Assembly (NCBI RefSeq): GCF_021130785.1
Contig: NC_060214.1
Coordinates: 48,297,001 to 48,361,000, forward strand
DNA: 64,000 nt
Direction of reading: 5' to 3'
DNA from: Homalodisca vitripennis
Lineage: Eukaryota; Arthropoda; Insecta; Hemiptera; Cicadellidae
Below the pieces are notes generated by a model, which saw nothing but the letters and a program-made list of their open reading frames with translations, searched no databases and was not told the origin of the DNA. Below are positions 40,991 to 53,099 of this stretch, piece by piece. A program made the translations under genes and the position numbers. Every line of letters begins with the position of its first letter. Positions within the stretch are counted from its first letter, which is position 1.

Positions 40991-43900
40991 ATTTTCATGA
41001 CTGTTAAACTAAAGCTCAGGAGTTTTTGATCAGCAGTTAATCGCTTATGAAATTTATGAACATGTACATATTTTGACCACTTCACACAGAAAAAATTAAA
41101 AAAATCATTACACCATCCTAGACGATCTTCGCGGTATTTCGGAATAACCGTACAATCAGGGTCGGTAAGGTTGGGGATAGGAGCAGCCTATTGCCGCCTT
41201 TTATTGAATTTCTACGAAGATGGACATAGTCATGTCATCCTTGAAGAAAGGAAGTTTAGATCTATTGTTAAAGCTGATAGCGGCACCAGGGGAGAGACTT
41301 TTTCTTAAGTTTAGTCTTTAATGATAAAAATCCTGAGCAGTAAACTACCGTAATATCTCAAAATTTGCGATTAGTGATGTGCTGCTCCTGGTTCTCCATT
41401 ACATTGCCTACATGTGATTTATTGATTCATCGGTTTATGGTGTGCTCAATAAATGTTGCACTGGTAGGTACAAACTAGCTAGAAGTAAATCTTCGTATTT
41501 TATCAAAATAATATTGCTTACACTATAAATACGCGAATTATATAGTGTGGTTTTTTAAACGATTAATTGAAAGGGCCTATTGCCATTGTTTCACACCTAA
41601 GAATGTAACTTTGGTAATATCTTCTAGGGGATTCAAATCAGTCAATATAAATAAGAGTAAAACATAGCCGTATTAAACAAAAATACATACAGGACTTTCA
41701 AATTAATTTTATGTTAATATACCATGTTAAAATAGCTTGTAAGACCCCCTTGTTAAAAGAGTGAAACATCAATCTGTGATAACGATACTTTTACAGTCTT
41801 TGTGCATGTTTATTTATAAAATATATTTAATACAAACATTTAATATTAATTGGTGCACCAGTATTTCAAACTTAATGAATTTTCATAATAAAAAAACCTG
41901 AAAATACGCGTATATAATTGTAAAAATATCTTATTGCTTTAAGTTAGTTGAAACTGTAAAAATTTTATAATTTAAGCCTATGTTATTGATACGCAAAACC
42001 CACAAAACCACTTTGTATGTATTTTTAAAAATTGTTTATCTGCACTTATGGTTCCAGTTTTGAATTTAATTAATTATATTTCTTAGTGAAATAGAAATGA
42101 GAATACTTTCTCGAATTACTTTCAAAAATTGTTTATAATAGTTCATGAAAACTTGAACATTCAAGTTTGGATTCAATAAAATTATCTTAATGTATTTAGG
42201 AATATTTAGATTTAAGGAAATGTTTCTTATAGAACCAGTTGCCTTGCATGAGTTTATATAACGTATGCAGACTTGGTTGAACTGAATAGGTCATATATGC
42301 CAGCGGTGGCTCCTTGGTAGTAGTAGTATAGAACCTGTGGTTTAAACCTGCAGACTAGGAATCGTACGGACTTCAATTAAATTCAACGGAATTAAGAATG
42401 AATGAGTCAATAAGCTCATAGGAATTTTGTAGTAGGGCACTCACGAAAATCATTATTAAAGAAAACTAGACGCTGGAAACAATTTAATATAATCTTAAGA
42501 TGCGTTCGCCTTGGAGAACCGTGGATGTAATGATAAGTCAGCGGAGAGAATCTATGACGGAATAAATAGTAAGGATGCTAGACACGGAAAATTAATAAAT
42601 AATAAGGACTGGATAACTTATTTTCAGAAAGGTTCTAGATACAAATAAAGTTAGTAAGGACTCAGACACTGGTGTGCCTGTTTAAGTACTATTGACGTAT
42701 AATATAAGTTGAGGAATTGAAATGTATCCTGTAGTTTTCATACTACTGACTAAAGTGTTCAGGGACATTGTGCATACTTGCTATACTTTAAGTAATTATA
42801 TTATATAAATATGTAATAATGAACGCGCACATTAAACTGCAAGGCTTTTGTGAAAGGAGCAGCTCATTAAAAGTTATATATCTTAATTCATGGACTTTTG
42901 AAGTGTACATTTATTAGTAATGTGTATTTCTGCGACATTAAAGTAAGAATTTAGTGCAAAAAGAACTTTCAAGAATGTAATTAAGTTAAATTAAATAAAA
43001 ATTTATCATATTTCAAATAGGTGCTTTAATTAATTATATCTCATTAGTTCACTAGGGGATAAACGTTACTACTGGAAACTTAAATTCCGGTACTCTGATT
43101 GGTTCCACGTATTACAAACGTAGCCGATTGTTTGTTCCACGTAAATATTTTTCATTGCAACTTTCTCTTGTACACTAAAATTATATAAAACATTTAAACA
43201 ATTAAAATATGAATTTACTATTCTATTAAAAAATAAAAAAGGCGCAATAGGTCTTCAGTATACTAGAGAGGTAGTTAAATTTGGTGTTTTCTTTCCTCCT
43301 AGATACGCAGCACGAAAAAAAAACACAAATAGTTTTTTGTGTTTTGGTTCTTCTCAGTAACTCCAAAACATTGCGAGGAACGTGACGGAAATCACTCTGT
43401 AGGATGGTCTTACTGTAGTTGTCATATTTCCCTAGATTAATGGGATGTAATAAGTTATTATTAAATTATTTATATAGGTCAGATCTTCTACCCAGTTATA
43501 TGGATTGTGAGTAATACTATTAATTTATAACCATATAAGAGGTATTCGCAGCTACGTTTTAGAAATTTTATGTGCCATTCATTCTTTTAAATTAATATTT
43601 ACGTTCCCATATACTTATAATGTCTTATAATAATAATAATGGTAATTTACTCTTTAAGAAATTACATGTTGCATATAAATAGATATGCAGAAGTTAATTT
43701 TATACGTATAGGTATTTTAAAAACAATATCTTACAGTTAACTCAGTTTGGCAGGGAAATGGATATCATCTTATATTTGATTAAACATTCATCGAAATAGT
43801 TATTTTGCGTGTTACGAAATTTGGTTCATAAATATATATTTAAAGCAACTCCAAAATACAACACAGAATTGAATGCTTGATGCAATTAAATATGTTTGTT

Positions 43901-44639
43901 TATTTAGTGCTGAAAAATGTTGAGACACGTAAGATATTTACTCTCCAACGTAGTTTGTCATACAAACCTACTCTCTCCACCCCTAAATATAATTTCATTG
44001 AGGAACCTTTATTAGTAATGGGCACAGGTAAACAGCATATAACAGTTTACGAAATGGAATTAAAGCGTTTCTTTTCCAAACTTATAAAGTATAAAACAGA
44101 AATTGATATATTTGGCTTAATTGCCACTAATTTCATTACTTTGTAGAAGGAATAAACGTTGAAACATATTCTGACATAATGATTCAACATTCGTTATGTG
44201 TTTAAAATAATGTAATTTCATTATATAAACTTACATTAAATAAGTCATTTACATCCCGAAAGTAACTTAATAAAGTAGAGTATTCTAAAATGTGATAAAA
44301 TAATCTTTGTTGGATCACAGAACAATCAGGCTACTTACATGATTTCTTATACAGAATTGCTGTCGTCTGCCTTTTATATTTATATATGAAAATTTGATCA
44401 ACAAGGTTAAATGCTATTAGATCTATATAAGTAGTCTTGTAGCCTTATTTCCGGTTATAGAGATATAAAACTTTGCTCAGTACCAAATGCATCTATATAT
44501 ATTGTGGAATCACAATGGCTGTTTCAATTAACTCACGTAAATAAATTTCTAACAATTCCAGTTTCATTCAGTTCTTACAGAAGATTCCAAGTAATGCTCT
44601 TTATTATTGACCAAGAAATTATTCATACAATGCGAGTGT
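40991..44639. other. Non-coding stretch, no supported gene
   Basis: Slightly GC-richer tracts at about 41,140-41,300 and 42,290-42,370 hold no identifiable gene. A frame at 43,877-44,146 (89 codons) has no recognisable domain. Nothing else noted. Confidence 0.4.
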
Positions 44640-44875
44640 TAAGGTCAGTTCCATTTTACCTTCCGCTTATTGCAGAGTGTGTTAGGAAACGAGACAGACA
44701 GACGCCTTTTGTAGTCTAGGTATTTATGATGTTGAAACAATGAAAAGAATTCATTTTGAACTTCATTGTTAGTAGTTTTTGTATCATTTCAGACGTAGAT
44801 TCCTAGGAGTCGTATCTGTGACAGTGTCATATTGCAGAGGATGCAATAAGCGGAAGGTAAAATGGTGCTGACCTT
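44640..44875. mobile_element. MITE-like element with 34-bp inverted ends
   Basis: Positions 44,640-44,673 and 44,842-44,875 are inverted copies 34 bp long with a few mismatches, centred on CATTTTACCTTCCGCTTATT. They are separated by 168 bp. The size (236 bp) and terminal layout fit a small non-autonomous DNA transposon. No target-site duplication could be defined by eye. The left end lies in a 71-codon frame (44,504-44,719) that I regard as incidental. Confidence 0.6.
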
Positions 44876-45389
44876 ATGGTTCGAAATAAGGTTACTGTCA
44901 TTTTTTTTTATTAAGATTCGACTAATGCATACGAAATAATAAAAGAAATATTTCAAATAAAAATAAAGTAGTAAAAGACTCTATGTTTATAAAATATATT
45001 TTATATTATTTATATTTATAAAAGCTCTTGATTTATAAATATATCCTGATTCCATTGTGATTTCATATGCAAATTTAAATTATAATTGAATTATTAAATT
45101 ATATATTTAATATACAAATATCTATACATTTCCGCACAATATTTTATTCATATTACTATTTATATAAAGCTGCTATTAAATACATTACAGAACCTACATA
45201 CTAGTACAAACAGGTGCTAGTGTATGTTAAATTGCAAAACTAAAGAAATGATTCCCAAATATAAAATAAACCATAAATGAGTGATGCTATTGCTAGATAA
45301 AACTGTATAACAAAGTATTTGATCAGAAAAAACATGAAATATTGCAAACGAAATTGTACAGTTCTTTTCCTCGTCACATATGAGTATAT
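44876..45389. other. AT-rich non-coding stretch, nothing recognised
   Basis: Very AT-rich; no open frame or repeat noted. Confidence 0.5.
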
Positions 45390-45890
45390 ACATATTAAAA
45401 TAGCGATTAATAATTAGTTACATATCTTATTTAATATATAATGCGAACGATCAATACTCTTAGAAGGACAATTATTTTATGACGAGTTCGAAAGTACGAG
45501 TTATAACTCATAACTCGATAACCATATGAGTGATCTACTGTAAAGTAAATTAAATCAAAGCGAGATGATTCAAAATTTCCCAGGAGGGTCCCAAATAAGA
45601 TTGGGTCCCTAGTAGTAGTACCAATACGATAAACTAGCCAGATTATCTCGAGAGACAACAGTGCCGAGTGGATGTTAAAGTGATGTAATCAGCGTGTAGC
45701 TGCGGGACTAATTCATAGTAGTTACAATTTCCAAGCGAATATCTGGTTGCAAACGTTAGAAATAAACAGCTGGTCTTACATCTGTAACAGAATATATATG
45801 TTACAGCTGATCTTTAGTGTAAAGTACAAGAACTAACAATACTGTAATAATTTAATCTTTACACCTCCATGTCACATGATTGGCTGGATT
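45390..45890 (+). repeat. Dispersed repeat family R2, copy D
   Basis: Same layout as copy C, with AATTTCCCAGGAGGGT, GATAAACTAGCCAGATTATC, a GGATGTTAAAGTGATGTAAT block, GTGTAGCTG and TTACAGCTGATCTTTAGTGT. It ends in a CACCTCCATGTCACATGATT word, which also occurs at the end of the inverted copy A. A minus-strand frame at 45,431-45,658 lies within it and is not conserved in the other copies. Confidence 0.85.
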
Positions 45891-47916
45891 CAAAATGAAT
45901 CAGAAATATATGTTATATTTAATATTAATCACTGCAAAGTGTATCTTTTGTTGAATTAAAAATGCTCATGCATGTTTTTAAGAACACTTGTTTTATTTGT
46001 GATATTTGGTTCAAATTTCTGAAAGCATCTTTTAAAATGATATCTTCAACTCATTGCATCAGAAAACACTTTTTGTTGTTTACTTTGTCGAGATTGCTTT
46101 TTATAGAACGGATAGTCCGTTAAGATAATAGATAAATAAATTTTCTATAAATATCAATTTTGATGTTTATGAATGTCACTCAATGCGATTTGGTGCAGTG
46201 TTATTAAAAATGTTTACATTAGTCTTTGCAGAAAATAGCTAAGTTAATAAATATTTAAACCAACTTATTACAGCCATACGAAATTTTACCATGTACGTAT
46301 AGACTTGAAATTGTAAATTAATACCCAGCAAACATGCTATGTGATAAGTTTTGTGGCGTACTTCTATCTTGTAATATCATTAGTAAATTCCATATTGTAA
46401 TAATTCATGCATGAATGAATACTGAATTTAACCTTCATGTAGACCTTGTACTGAATTCATACGTGTACAATACCTATTTAACTTCATCTAAATATAGCCA
46501 TCCACACGGCTGGCTACAGAAATTACAAACCACTATCCCCTTTAAATCTGCAGGAGACTTTGATTGCCCCTTAATACAAAAGCGTATGTTTTATAAATAC
46601 AAATATTTAGGTTAGGCACACAATCCGTCATATTACAGACAGAAAAAAATCGTAAAATTTTGTATATGAGTGTCCAACGATTTGTATCGTTGATAATGAT
46701 TTCTTAATCCTTGTATTTTTGGACAAGCAAATGTCTAATCCAGCTCAACTATCCATTAAATGAATTAAAACTCCAAAACAAGTAGCTGGAAACTTTAATT
46801 ATATTCGAGTTAACAATATGACTGATAAAATGAAAATGCGTGATTATCAGTTACGCAGCATGGACATTACTTATGTTACACTTAACCAAATGTAGTGGAA
46901 AATATTTATTAAGATTTGAATTGACATTTATTTGTTCAGTCAAGATAATTGAGATCATGGCAGTACGATCAATATGCTATTGATAGTTTGTTAATGTTTT
47001 TTTTATAGCTTATTTCAGGACTTCACGCAAGTCTAGGCCGCAGTAAATTGTATTAGAGTCCATAAACACCTCAAATAGCTGATCCATTATGTGTGTAGTA
47101 ACTGAAAGAGGCATATTTTAGTATACAACTTTGAAGTCCTTCAGATGCAGTAGAATTAGTACTCTTGCTATTCATGACGGAATTGTGACATTTACTTTAA
47201 ATTGTATCATAAAAAGAAAATGAAAACTCTGTGGAAGGCATCCGAAATATGAAAAATAATATCAAATTTTTCCCACAAGAAGAGGTCTAATATTCACAAT
47301 TCTTAAAGGGGGTTTCGACGTTAAACTGTGGATGAAAATCTAATTGAAGTTTAAATACATTACATTACTTTGATATTAAAAGAATATTGCTAAATCTTCT
47401 TTCTATGCATTTGGGTAGTGCTGATATATCTTAAATAAAATTGCAATTTAGACAGAGAAAATTTGACGAAATTGTAAATCAAGGAAATTTTCGTGAAATT
47501 GACAGATGTTCAGGATTTGTTAAATATTGACGGATGAGGCTCGTTGGCGAAGTAGTCAGTTTTTTCCTACTGTTCAGGCAGTTTTATGTCTCGATAAAAA
47601 AAATTTTGTAGGGATGTTTGCTCAAACATATAGTAGAGTCTGGTGATCCACGTGTATTTAAGGGTTCTGATGTGTCTAACTTATTGAAACGTGACTACAC
47701 TGAAAGCTATCCGTTGTAAGACGAGATTGGATTGCAGATCTCAGAACGAAAATTTTCACTTCTTATTTTAAATCGGCAACTTCTTTGAGGTGATGAATAT
47801 TTTAAAATGGATATTGAGAAGTATTCTGGCGTAATTAATACAGTTTCCTAAACTTAGAAAACATCATTTTGAAAGTATATAGACAGTATGTGTTCTCATG
47901 AAAAGAGTACACATAC
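45891..47916. other. Left flank of the LTR element, non-coding
   Basis: No supported gene. About 47,720-47,765 holds a GATTGCAGATCTC word shared with the centre of the fold-back at 60,782-60,941, so a fragment of that repeat may be present. The last bases before the LTR element show no duplication of the right flank. Confidence 0.4.
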
Positions 47917-47931
47917 GGCGCAATAAAATTG
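47917..47931 (-). repeat. 15-bp extension outside the 3' LTR, copy of leader sequence
   Basis: GGCGCAATAAAATTG here is identical to 54,477-54,491, the first 15 bases of the element's leader just inside the 5' LTR, where a primer binding site is expected. Finding it outside the 3' LTR means either that the true LTR is 15 bp longer and lacks the TG...CA ends, or that primer-site sequence was retained when this copy integrated. Confidence 0.8.
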
Positions 47932-48810
47932 TGTACCGTATGACGATAACACATGGGGGTGGTGACTTCTGAGGTCGTAGTAATAAATACTAGAAATGCA
48001 AAGTTTACTTATAAGTTCAATTTAATTTACTAAACTTACAAGCACCACTTTTTTAGATGGTAAATGAAAAATATGTATTGCCACGTTGCTGCCAATTAGA
48101 ATGTAATAACTAAAAGTATATCTTCTAGGTGGGCTAAAAATATCCAATGTTCTATTGAATTATGCGTACGACGTTTTACTTTACAAAACAATAATATTTC
48201 ACTTCCCTTCACAATAGGTAGACTCACAATCCGGGCATCGGCGTCTTGGCACGAGACATTGAAGCTGTAGTCTAAGAACGGTTACTTCTAGAAGAGGAGT
48301 AGATGTTGGGAAGTGGTAGCCATCTATTCAAACAACACGTGAGATACATCAGCTACGTAAACTCGCCTAAAACAAATTCGCGACGGTATTAGCCATTTAA
48401 TGATACAAATTACAATTTATAACAACGTGCTCGTCGCCATAAGGACGACGCCACAACCTTTTATCTATCTCCATCAAGCAAATAAAAGATCTTCAAGGGT
48501 AAGTTACTTTACTATTCACATATTTACTTTACGTTACATTCATTTTATACGTTTGGCATCAAAGGGCTAATTTAATAATACGAAAAGATCAATTTTACTT
48601 ACGGACAAGGCGCGCGAGGTCTTATCGGTTACGTAGTTGGACTGCTACAAAGGGTTAGAAGAAAAAATTCATACGCGTGCCAATTAGGTAGTTACTCCGC
48701 CCAATAATTTAGTTCCGGAACATTGGATGTAAAATAATATTATATTATACTGGCTGATTAGGTTGCGAAATTTACATTGTATGAAATTTAATTAACTAAT
48801 TTACGGTACA
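47932..48810 (-). repeat. 3' LTR of the gypsy-like element
   Basis: An 879-bp direct repeat of 54,492-55,370, offset by exactly 6,560 bp throughout, with no difference that I found by eye. It begins TGTACCGTA and ends TACGGTACA, a 9-bp inverted terminal repeat with the usual TG...CA ends. On the element's sense strand a TATAAAA-type word lies at 48,541-48,550. The identity with the 5' LTR extends 15 bp further left, to 47,917, into what should be flanking DNA. Confidence 0.95.
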
Positions 48811-48847
48811 GAATATCCCCCCTGTTTTGATTTCGCAACCTAATTAG
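48754..48847. repeat. Inverted repeat spanning the 3' LTR boundary
   Basis: Arms 48,754-48,771 and 48,830-48,847 are 18 bp long with one mismatch, centred on GGTTGCGAAAT. One arm lies inside the LTR and the other in the internal region beyond the purine tract. The LTR end and the plus-strand priming site therefore sit in the loop. It is absent at the other LTR, because the second arm is internal. Confidence 0.8.
48811..48830 (-). promoter_or_regulatory. Polypurine tract candidate (plus-strand primer)
   Basis: Just inside the 3' LTR, the sense strand reads ACAGGGGGGATATTC and then the LTR start TGTACC. The AGGGGGGA run is the only strong purine run at the expected place, where RNase H would leave a primer for plus-strand DNA synthesis. 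A TATTC spacer separates it from the LTR end, which is atypical. Confidence 0.6.
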
Positions 48848-49679
48848 TCGCTTTACTTTAAACGTATTCTAAATAACAAACTTAATTCAACCTTTTATTA
48901 ATTACATAAATTCAAATTCAACCATAACAATACGATAGCGCGGGGTTTCAAAAGTTTCCTATCAAATCCGCTAGATCGCATGCCAATGCAGTTCTATGAC
49001 TGCTCGCTTAGGGACCAAAAATAGAAAATCAATTTAGGCAAACTATTTTCATGCAGTGCACGTTGCAGCGTTTTAGAATTTGCGGGTCGTTGCAAGAATA
49101 AGGACATTTAAGGCGATTAAATCGTGAACAAGTGTAGTGTAGTGTTTTGTTATATAGGCGCCACATTCATACTTCTTTTTTGCATTCATACCAGTGTTTT
49201 GTGTATAGTGTTTTGCCATTAAATACCCTGAGACTTGCGGACAAGTTACCAATATGGATCGAATACTTTGGAATGAAACGTCCCCTCACGAGAAGCTAAG
49301 TCTCACATTTCTTATTACTACTCATCACTCTTAATATACATATTTACATACAACATCCTATACATCTTACATCTACATGAATTTTAACACTTCAAATATA
49401 TCCACAAAATTCAAACTTCAATATTTTGACATACATACAAAAGACAGACACAACTTTTCATATTTGTTTCCTATATTACAAACAGGATCAACTCTGTCTC
49501 ATTTCTTTATACAGAGTCTACCTACAAACTCTTTTTCTATATTTTATTTCCATTGAAACATTCGTTAAGAATTCACTAAACAATTAACTTCCTGGATTTT
49601 ATCTTATCTTTTAAATTTGGCAGCAAGTGGTTCCTTAAGCTAGGGATGCTACAAAGTTTTTTTTTATACAGAACAGGTC
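48811..49679 (-). other. Non-coding 3' region of the gypsy-like element
   Basis: About 870 bp between the pol stop and the 3' LTR. It contains no open frame of useful length on the element's sense strand, so there is no env gene or third ORF. It is longer than a minimal 3' untranslated region. A lost ORF or a packaging or export signal are possibilities, but nothing identifies either. Confidence 0.7.
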
Positions 49680-52600
49680 TTAATTTAATTTTAAATCTAC
49701 AATATGAACCTTTTTTACATTCAAAACATTTTCAGTGTGTTGTACAATACAAGTTACAGGGCTTAAAAAATATAGAATTCTATAAATTCCTACATATTTT
49801 GGTGCTAATTTTGCACAAAACTTTTCTACCTTATTGCTTAAATAGTGGGTTCTTATCCATACTAAGGAATGCAACTTAAAGGGATGTTTTACATTCTGCT
49901 CTGAGTACTTTTGTCTATTACTGTTATGTGCTATACTCCTTTTTACATTGACCACAGCTCTCTTTAAATTGTTTACAACAGTTTCCTTGGACAAATTCTC
50001 ACCAATTAGATCATTTAGCTTCCATAAATTAGATAAAGCATTATTACAGGAATGATTAAACATTAAATCAAAGGCAGCAAAACCAGTGCTTTCATTATGG
50101 GCGGTGTTTAAACTTAATTGTATATAGCCTAGGTCATTATCCCAATTACTATGACAGTTATGATAGAAACTACGTAATAATGTAGATATGTTTCTAATAT
50201 GCCTTTCTGATTGATTTCCATTAGCCCTGTAAGGCGCTAGTCTACGGTGTTCAATAAAATTCTTAAATAAGAACTTCTTAAAATACAGTGATGTAAAATA
50301 TGCGGCATTGTCTGACACTATTATTTTAGGTACAGAAAAGTTGTTAAAAATTATGCGGTCTAATTTATTACATATTTCAGCACTCTTACATTCCCTCAAA
50401 GGGATTAGCCATAGAAATTTACTGGCAGCATCTACAACTACAAGTAAATATACATTGCTGTTTCTAGTTCTCACTAAGGGACCTAAAAGATCTATGAATA
50501 AACAATCCATATTGTTCTTAAATGGCACAGATACTAATTCGCCTTCATATTTTCTTTGGCACACTTTACTCATTTTACAAACATTACATGTTTTCACTTT
50601 TGCCTTTATAATTTCGTCTAAATCAGGTCTATAAAAATACTGATTAATTTTTCTTTGCGTTCTAGCAATGCCTAAATGACCTCCTATTAAAGAACTGTGG
50701 AAGAATTCATATACTAAATCAATTAACTGTACAGGCAAAAATATCTTACTCTTACTTTTTACATTCCTTTTGTACATCAGTAAATTGTTTTTTATAAAAT
50801 AACATAAATTGTTACTATTGCTTTTTACAGATTGAATGATTTGCTGAGTTTCTTTATCTTGAAGTTGATATTTTTCTAAATCTTTAAACGCTAATGGCAA
50901 ATCATTAATTAACAACCACAAATTATCCTTCTTATTGCACTTATTATTTATCTGCCTTTTAGGCTTTACATTAGATGTTGGTTTACATTTTTGCCTTCGG
51001 GAGGAGTTTGAATGGCAGAAGGAAATCGATAATCTATTTTTATCCTGGTCTGGACCGTTCCGGCAGTCACTGGGGCTCGGATCAGCTGTTCCCGTCGACT
51101 CGCCCTCAAACATACGTGATAGGGCATCTGCCAGTGCATTATCGGTGGAACTTTTAAATTCAACCTCAAATGGCAAATTCAAAATCCTCTCGATCCACCG
51201 GGCAAGTCTTCCTACCTTCCTTTTGTGATTGAGGACATAGGATAAAGCTTGGTTATCAGTTATTAATTTAAAGGTTCTTACTTCTAAAAATTCGTGCCAT
51301 TTTTCTATGCAAATTAGTGCACTCAAAGCTTCTTTTTCATAAACAGTATATTTTAATTCGGCATCAGTAAATTTCCTAGAGTAATAGGCTATTGGCATTA
51401 ATTCATTTTGGTCGTTTTCCTGTAACAAACAACCACCTGCGGCTATTCCACTAGCATCTGTCATTACTATAAATTGCTTTGAAAAATCGGCTAACTGGAG
51501 TACAGGAGGATTCATTATAGCTTCTTTTAACTTTACAAACGAATCTTGACATTCACTTGTCCAAACAAATTTAGCGTTTTTCCTTCTTAAACGATTTAAA
51601 GGATTACATAATTCGGCATAATTATTTATAAATTTTGAAAAGAAATTAGTCATACCTAAAAACTGTGAAATTTGTTTGGCGTTCTTAGGCGGCATAAATT
51701 CTCTTATACTCCTTGTTCGCTCGGGATCTATAGTTACTGTATTATTTTTAATTAAATTCCCCAAAAAGGAGATTTCCTCAAAACAGAACTTTGCTTTCTC
51801 TAGGTTTGCCGTTAAGCCATGTTTGCTTAGTCTATTTACAATCTCTCTGACATGTACTAAATGCGAATCAAGGTCTTTACTGTACACTAAGATATCATCA
51901 CAAAAATTTATCACATATTTAAATTTTATATTGTCTAGGACTTTATCCAGATAGGCGGACAATACAGCACTACCAACATGTAAACCAAAGGGTACTCGTT
52001 TAAATTTATATTTACCAAATATAGTGCTAAATGAGGTAAGATCTTGACTATCAGGTGATAATGGACATTGCAAAAAACTTTTTCTTAAATCTATTATTGA
52101 AAAATATTTGGCTCCACTAAGATGTTGATAATAATTATTTAAATCACCAATGGGAAAATCAATTTTCTGTAACTTTTTATTTAATTCGGTATAATTGACT
52201 ACAAGTCTGTCCTTTTTGGTTAAAAAGGCTGGACTGGAGTAGGCTGAAGTACTGGGTTCAATTATTCCTTGGTCCAACCAATCCTGTATTATTGTTTTCA
52301 TCTTATTTACAGTAGGAGGGCTCATAAAATAAGGCCTAATATTTACAGGTGTGGGGTCATTGAGAACTAATTTCACTTCCAAATCTAGAGCCTCTCCTAA
52401 TTTTGGAGTAAAAACATTTGGAAAATCCCCTATAAGGTTTTGTATCTCAGCCTCAGCTCTAGTGCACCCTATTTTTACATCAATGCTGTTTACTTCATGT
52501 TCAAAAGGCTGTTGTCTGACAATAGTTATTTTCTCATTACAATTGAATTTAAAATAACATGAATCTCCATCAAGATCTAAAATTAATTTGCTATTAGATA

Positions 52601-53099
52601 TAAATGGGTTTCCCAATATAATGTCCCATTTTAAATTATCCAATACAATAAACTTTACTTTCCAACAAAATTTAGAAATTTTTATCTTAGCATAACAGTA
52701 ACCAAAACATTTTATTTCAGTGTTATTTGCAGCAAACATTCTATCATCTGACTTCATTAATTTAGAAACATTTTTATTCAACAATAGGCTATCATAAAAT
52801 TCTTTACTAATTATATCTCTTGTAGCACCAGTATCTAATAAGCAGTTTGTTTTTACATTTTTACCCACTATAGCTTCAATTAAAGGCATATTGTTACAAT
52901 GTGTAACATTTAGTCTTAAATTAGGTTTTCTATAGTTTAATTTACTCCAATTTTTAATTACCTTACCATAGACTCTCATAAAATAGTGTTTTTCTTTTCT
53001 TACTGCATTGCTATTTATAAAATTATTATTCTTAAACTTATGAAACCGGGGAGAGATATTTTTAGGTGTTGTGTGTAATACCACTCCCCTGTCAACTAG
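49680..53099 (-). CDS. pol: Pol polyprotein: protease, RT, RNase H, integrase
   Basis: Expressed as a -1 frameshift extension of Gag. The frame has no ATG at its head and enters at 53,099 after the slippery site. Numbered from the in-frame GTG at 53,084, it is 1,134 residues. Aspartic protease: LLDTGA with Asp84, and a later IILGNP. Reverse transcriptase spans about 225-450, with Asp332 in IIDLRKSF and FCDD at 394-397. RNase H has Asp543 (TDAS), Glu585, Asp610 and Asp653. Integrase has zinc ligands His796, His803, Cys833 and Cys836, catalytic Asp865, Asp925 and Glu960, and a C-terminal KLAPKYVGIYRIL module of GPY/F type near 1,092-1,104. Only 34 residues separate the last two catalytic acids; 35 is usual. 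No internal stop is present. It copies the element's RNA into DNA and inserts it. Confidence 0.97.
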   Translation of the reverse strand, partial: LVDRGVVLHTTPKNISPRFHKFKNNNFINSNAVRKEKHYFMRVYGKVIKNWSKLNYRKPNLRLNVTHCNNMPLIEAIVGKNVKTNCLLDTGATRDIISKEFYDSLLLNKNVSKLMKSDDRMFAANNTEIKCFGYCYAKIKISKFCWKVKFIVLDNLKWDIILGNPFISNSKLILDLDGDSCYFKFNCNEKITIVRQQPFEHEVNSIDVKIGCTRAEAEIQNLIGDFPNVFTPKLGEALDLEVKLVLNDPTPVNIRPYFMSPPTVNKMKTIIQDWLDQGIIEPSTSAYSSPAFLTKKDRLVVNYTELNKKLQKIDFPIGDLNNYYQHLSGAKYFSIIDLRKSFLQCPLSPDSQDLTSFSTIFGKYKFKRVPFGLHVGSAVLSAYLDKVLDNIKFKYVINFCDDILVYSKDLDSHLVHVREIVNRLSKHGLTANLEKAKFCFEEISFLGNLIKNNTVTIDPERTRSIREFMPPKNAKQISQFLGMTNFFSKFINNYAELCNPLNRLRRKNAKFVWTSECQDSFVKLKEAIMNPPVLQLADFSKQFIVMTDASGIAAGGCLLQENDQNELMPIAYYSRKFTDAELKYTVYEKEALSALICIEKWHEFLEVRTFKLITDNQALSYVLNHKRKVGRLARWIERILNLPFEVEFKSSTDNALADALSRMFEGESTGTADPSPSDCRNGPDQDKNRLSISFCHSNSSRRQKCKPTSNVKPKRQINNKCNKKDNLWLLINDLPLAFKDLEKYQLQDKETQQIIQSVKSNSNNLCYFIKNNLLMYKRNVKSKSKIFLPVQLIDLVYEFFHSSLIGGHLGIARTQRKINQYFYRPDLDEIIKAKVKTCNVCKMSKVCQRKYEGELVSVPFKNNMDCLFIDLLGPLVRTRNSNVYLLVVVDAASKFLWLIPLRECKSAEICNKLDRIIFNNFSVPKIIVSDNAAYFTSLYFKKFLFKNFIEHRRLAPYRANGNQSERHIRNISTLLRSFYHNCHSNWDNDLGYIQLSLNTAHNESTGFAAFDLMFNHSCNNALSNLWKLNDLIGENLSKETVVNNLKRAVVNVKRSIAHNSNRQKYSEQNVKHPFKLHSLVWIRTHYLSNKVEKFCAKLAPKYVGIYRILYFLSPVTCIVQHTENVLNVKKVHIVDLKLN

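Noticed and set aside
41213..41312. Short plus-strand frame starting ATGGACATAGTC in a GC-richer tract
   Set aside because: Only about 30 codons, no recognisable domain and no convincing splice signals.
42300..42370. Possible tRNA-derived SINE head (TGGCTCCTTGG ... GGTTTAAACC)
   Set aside because: The spacing between the two box-like words is too short for a tRNA, the words match poorly, and no second copy was seen.
48811..49679. An env gene downstream of pol
   Set aside because: No open frame of useful length on the element's sense strand in the 870 bp before the 3' LTR.
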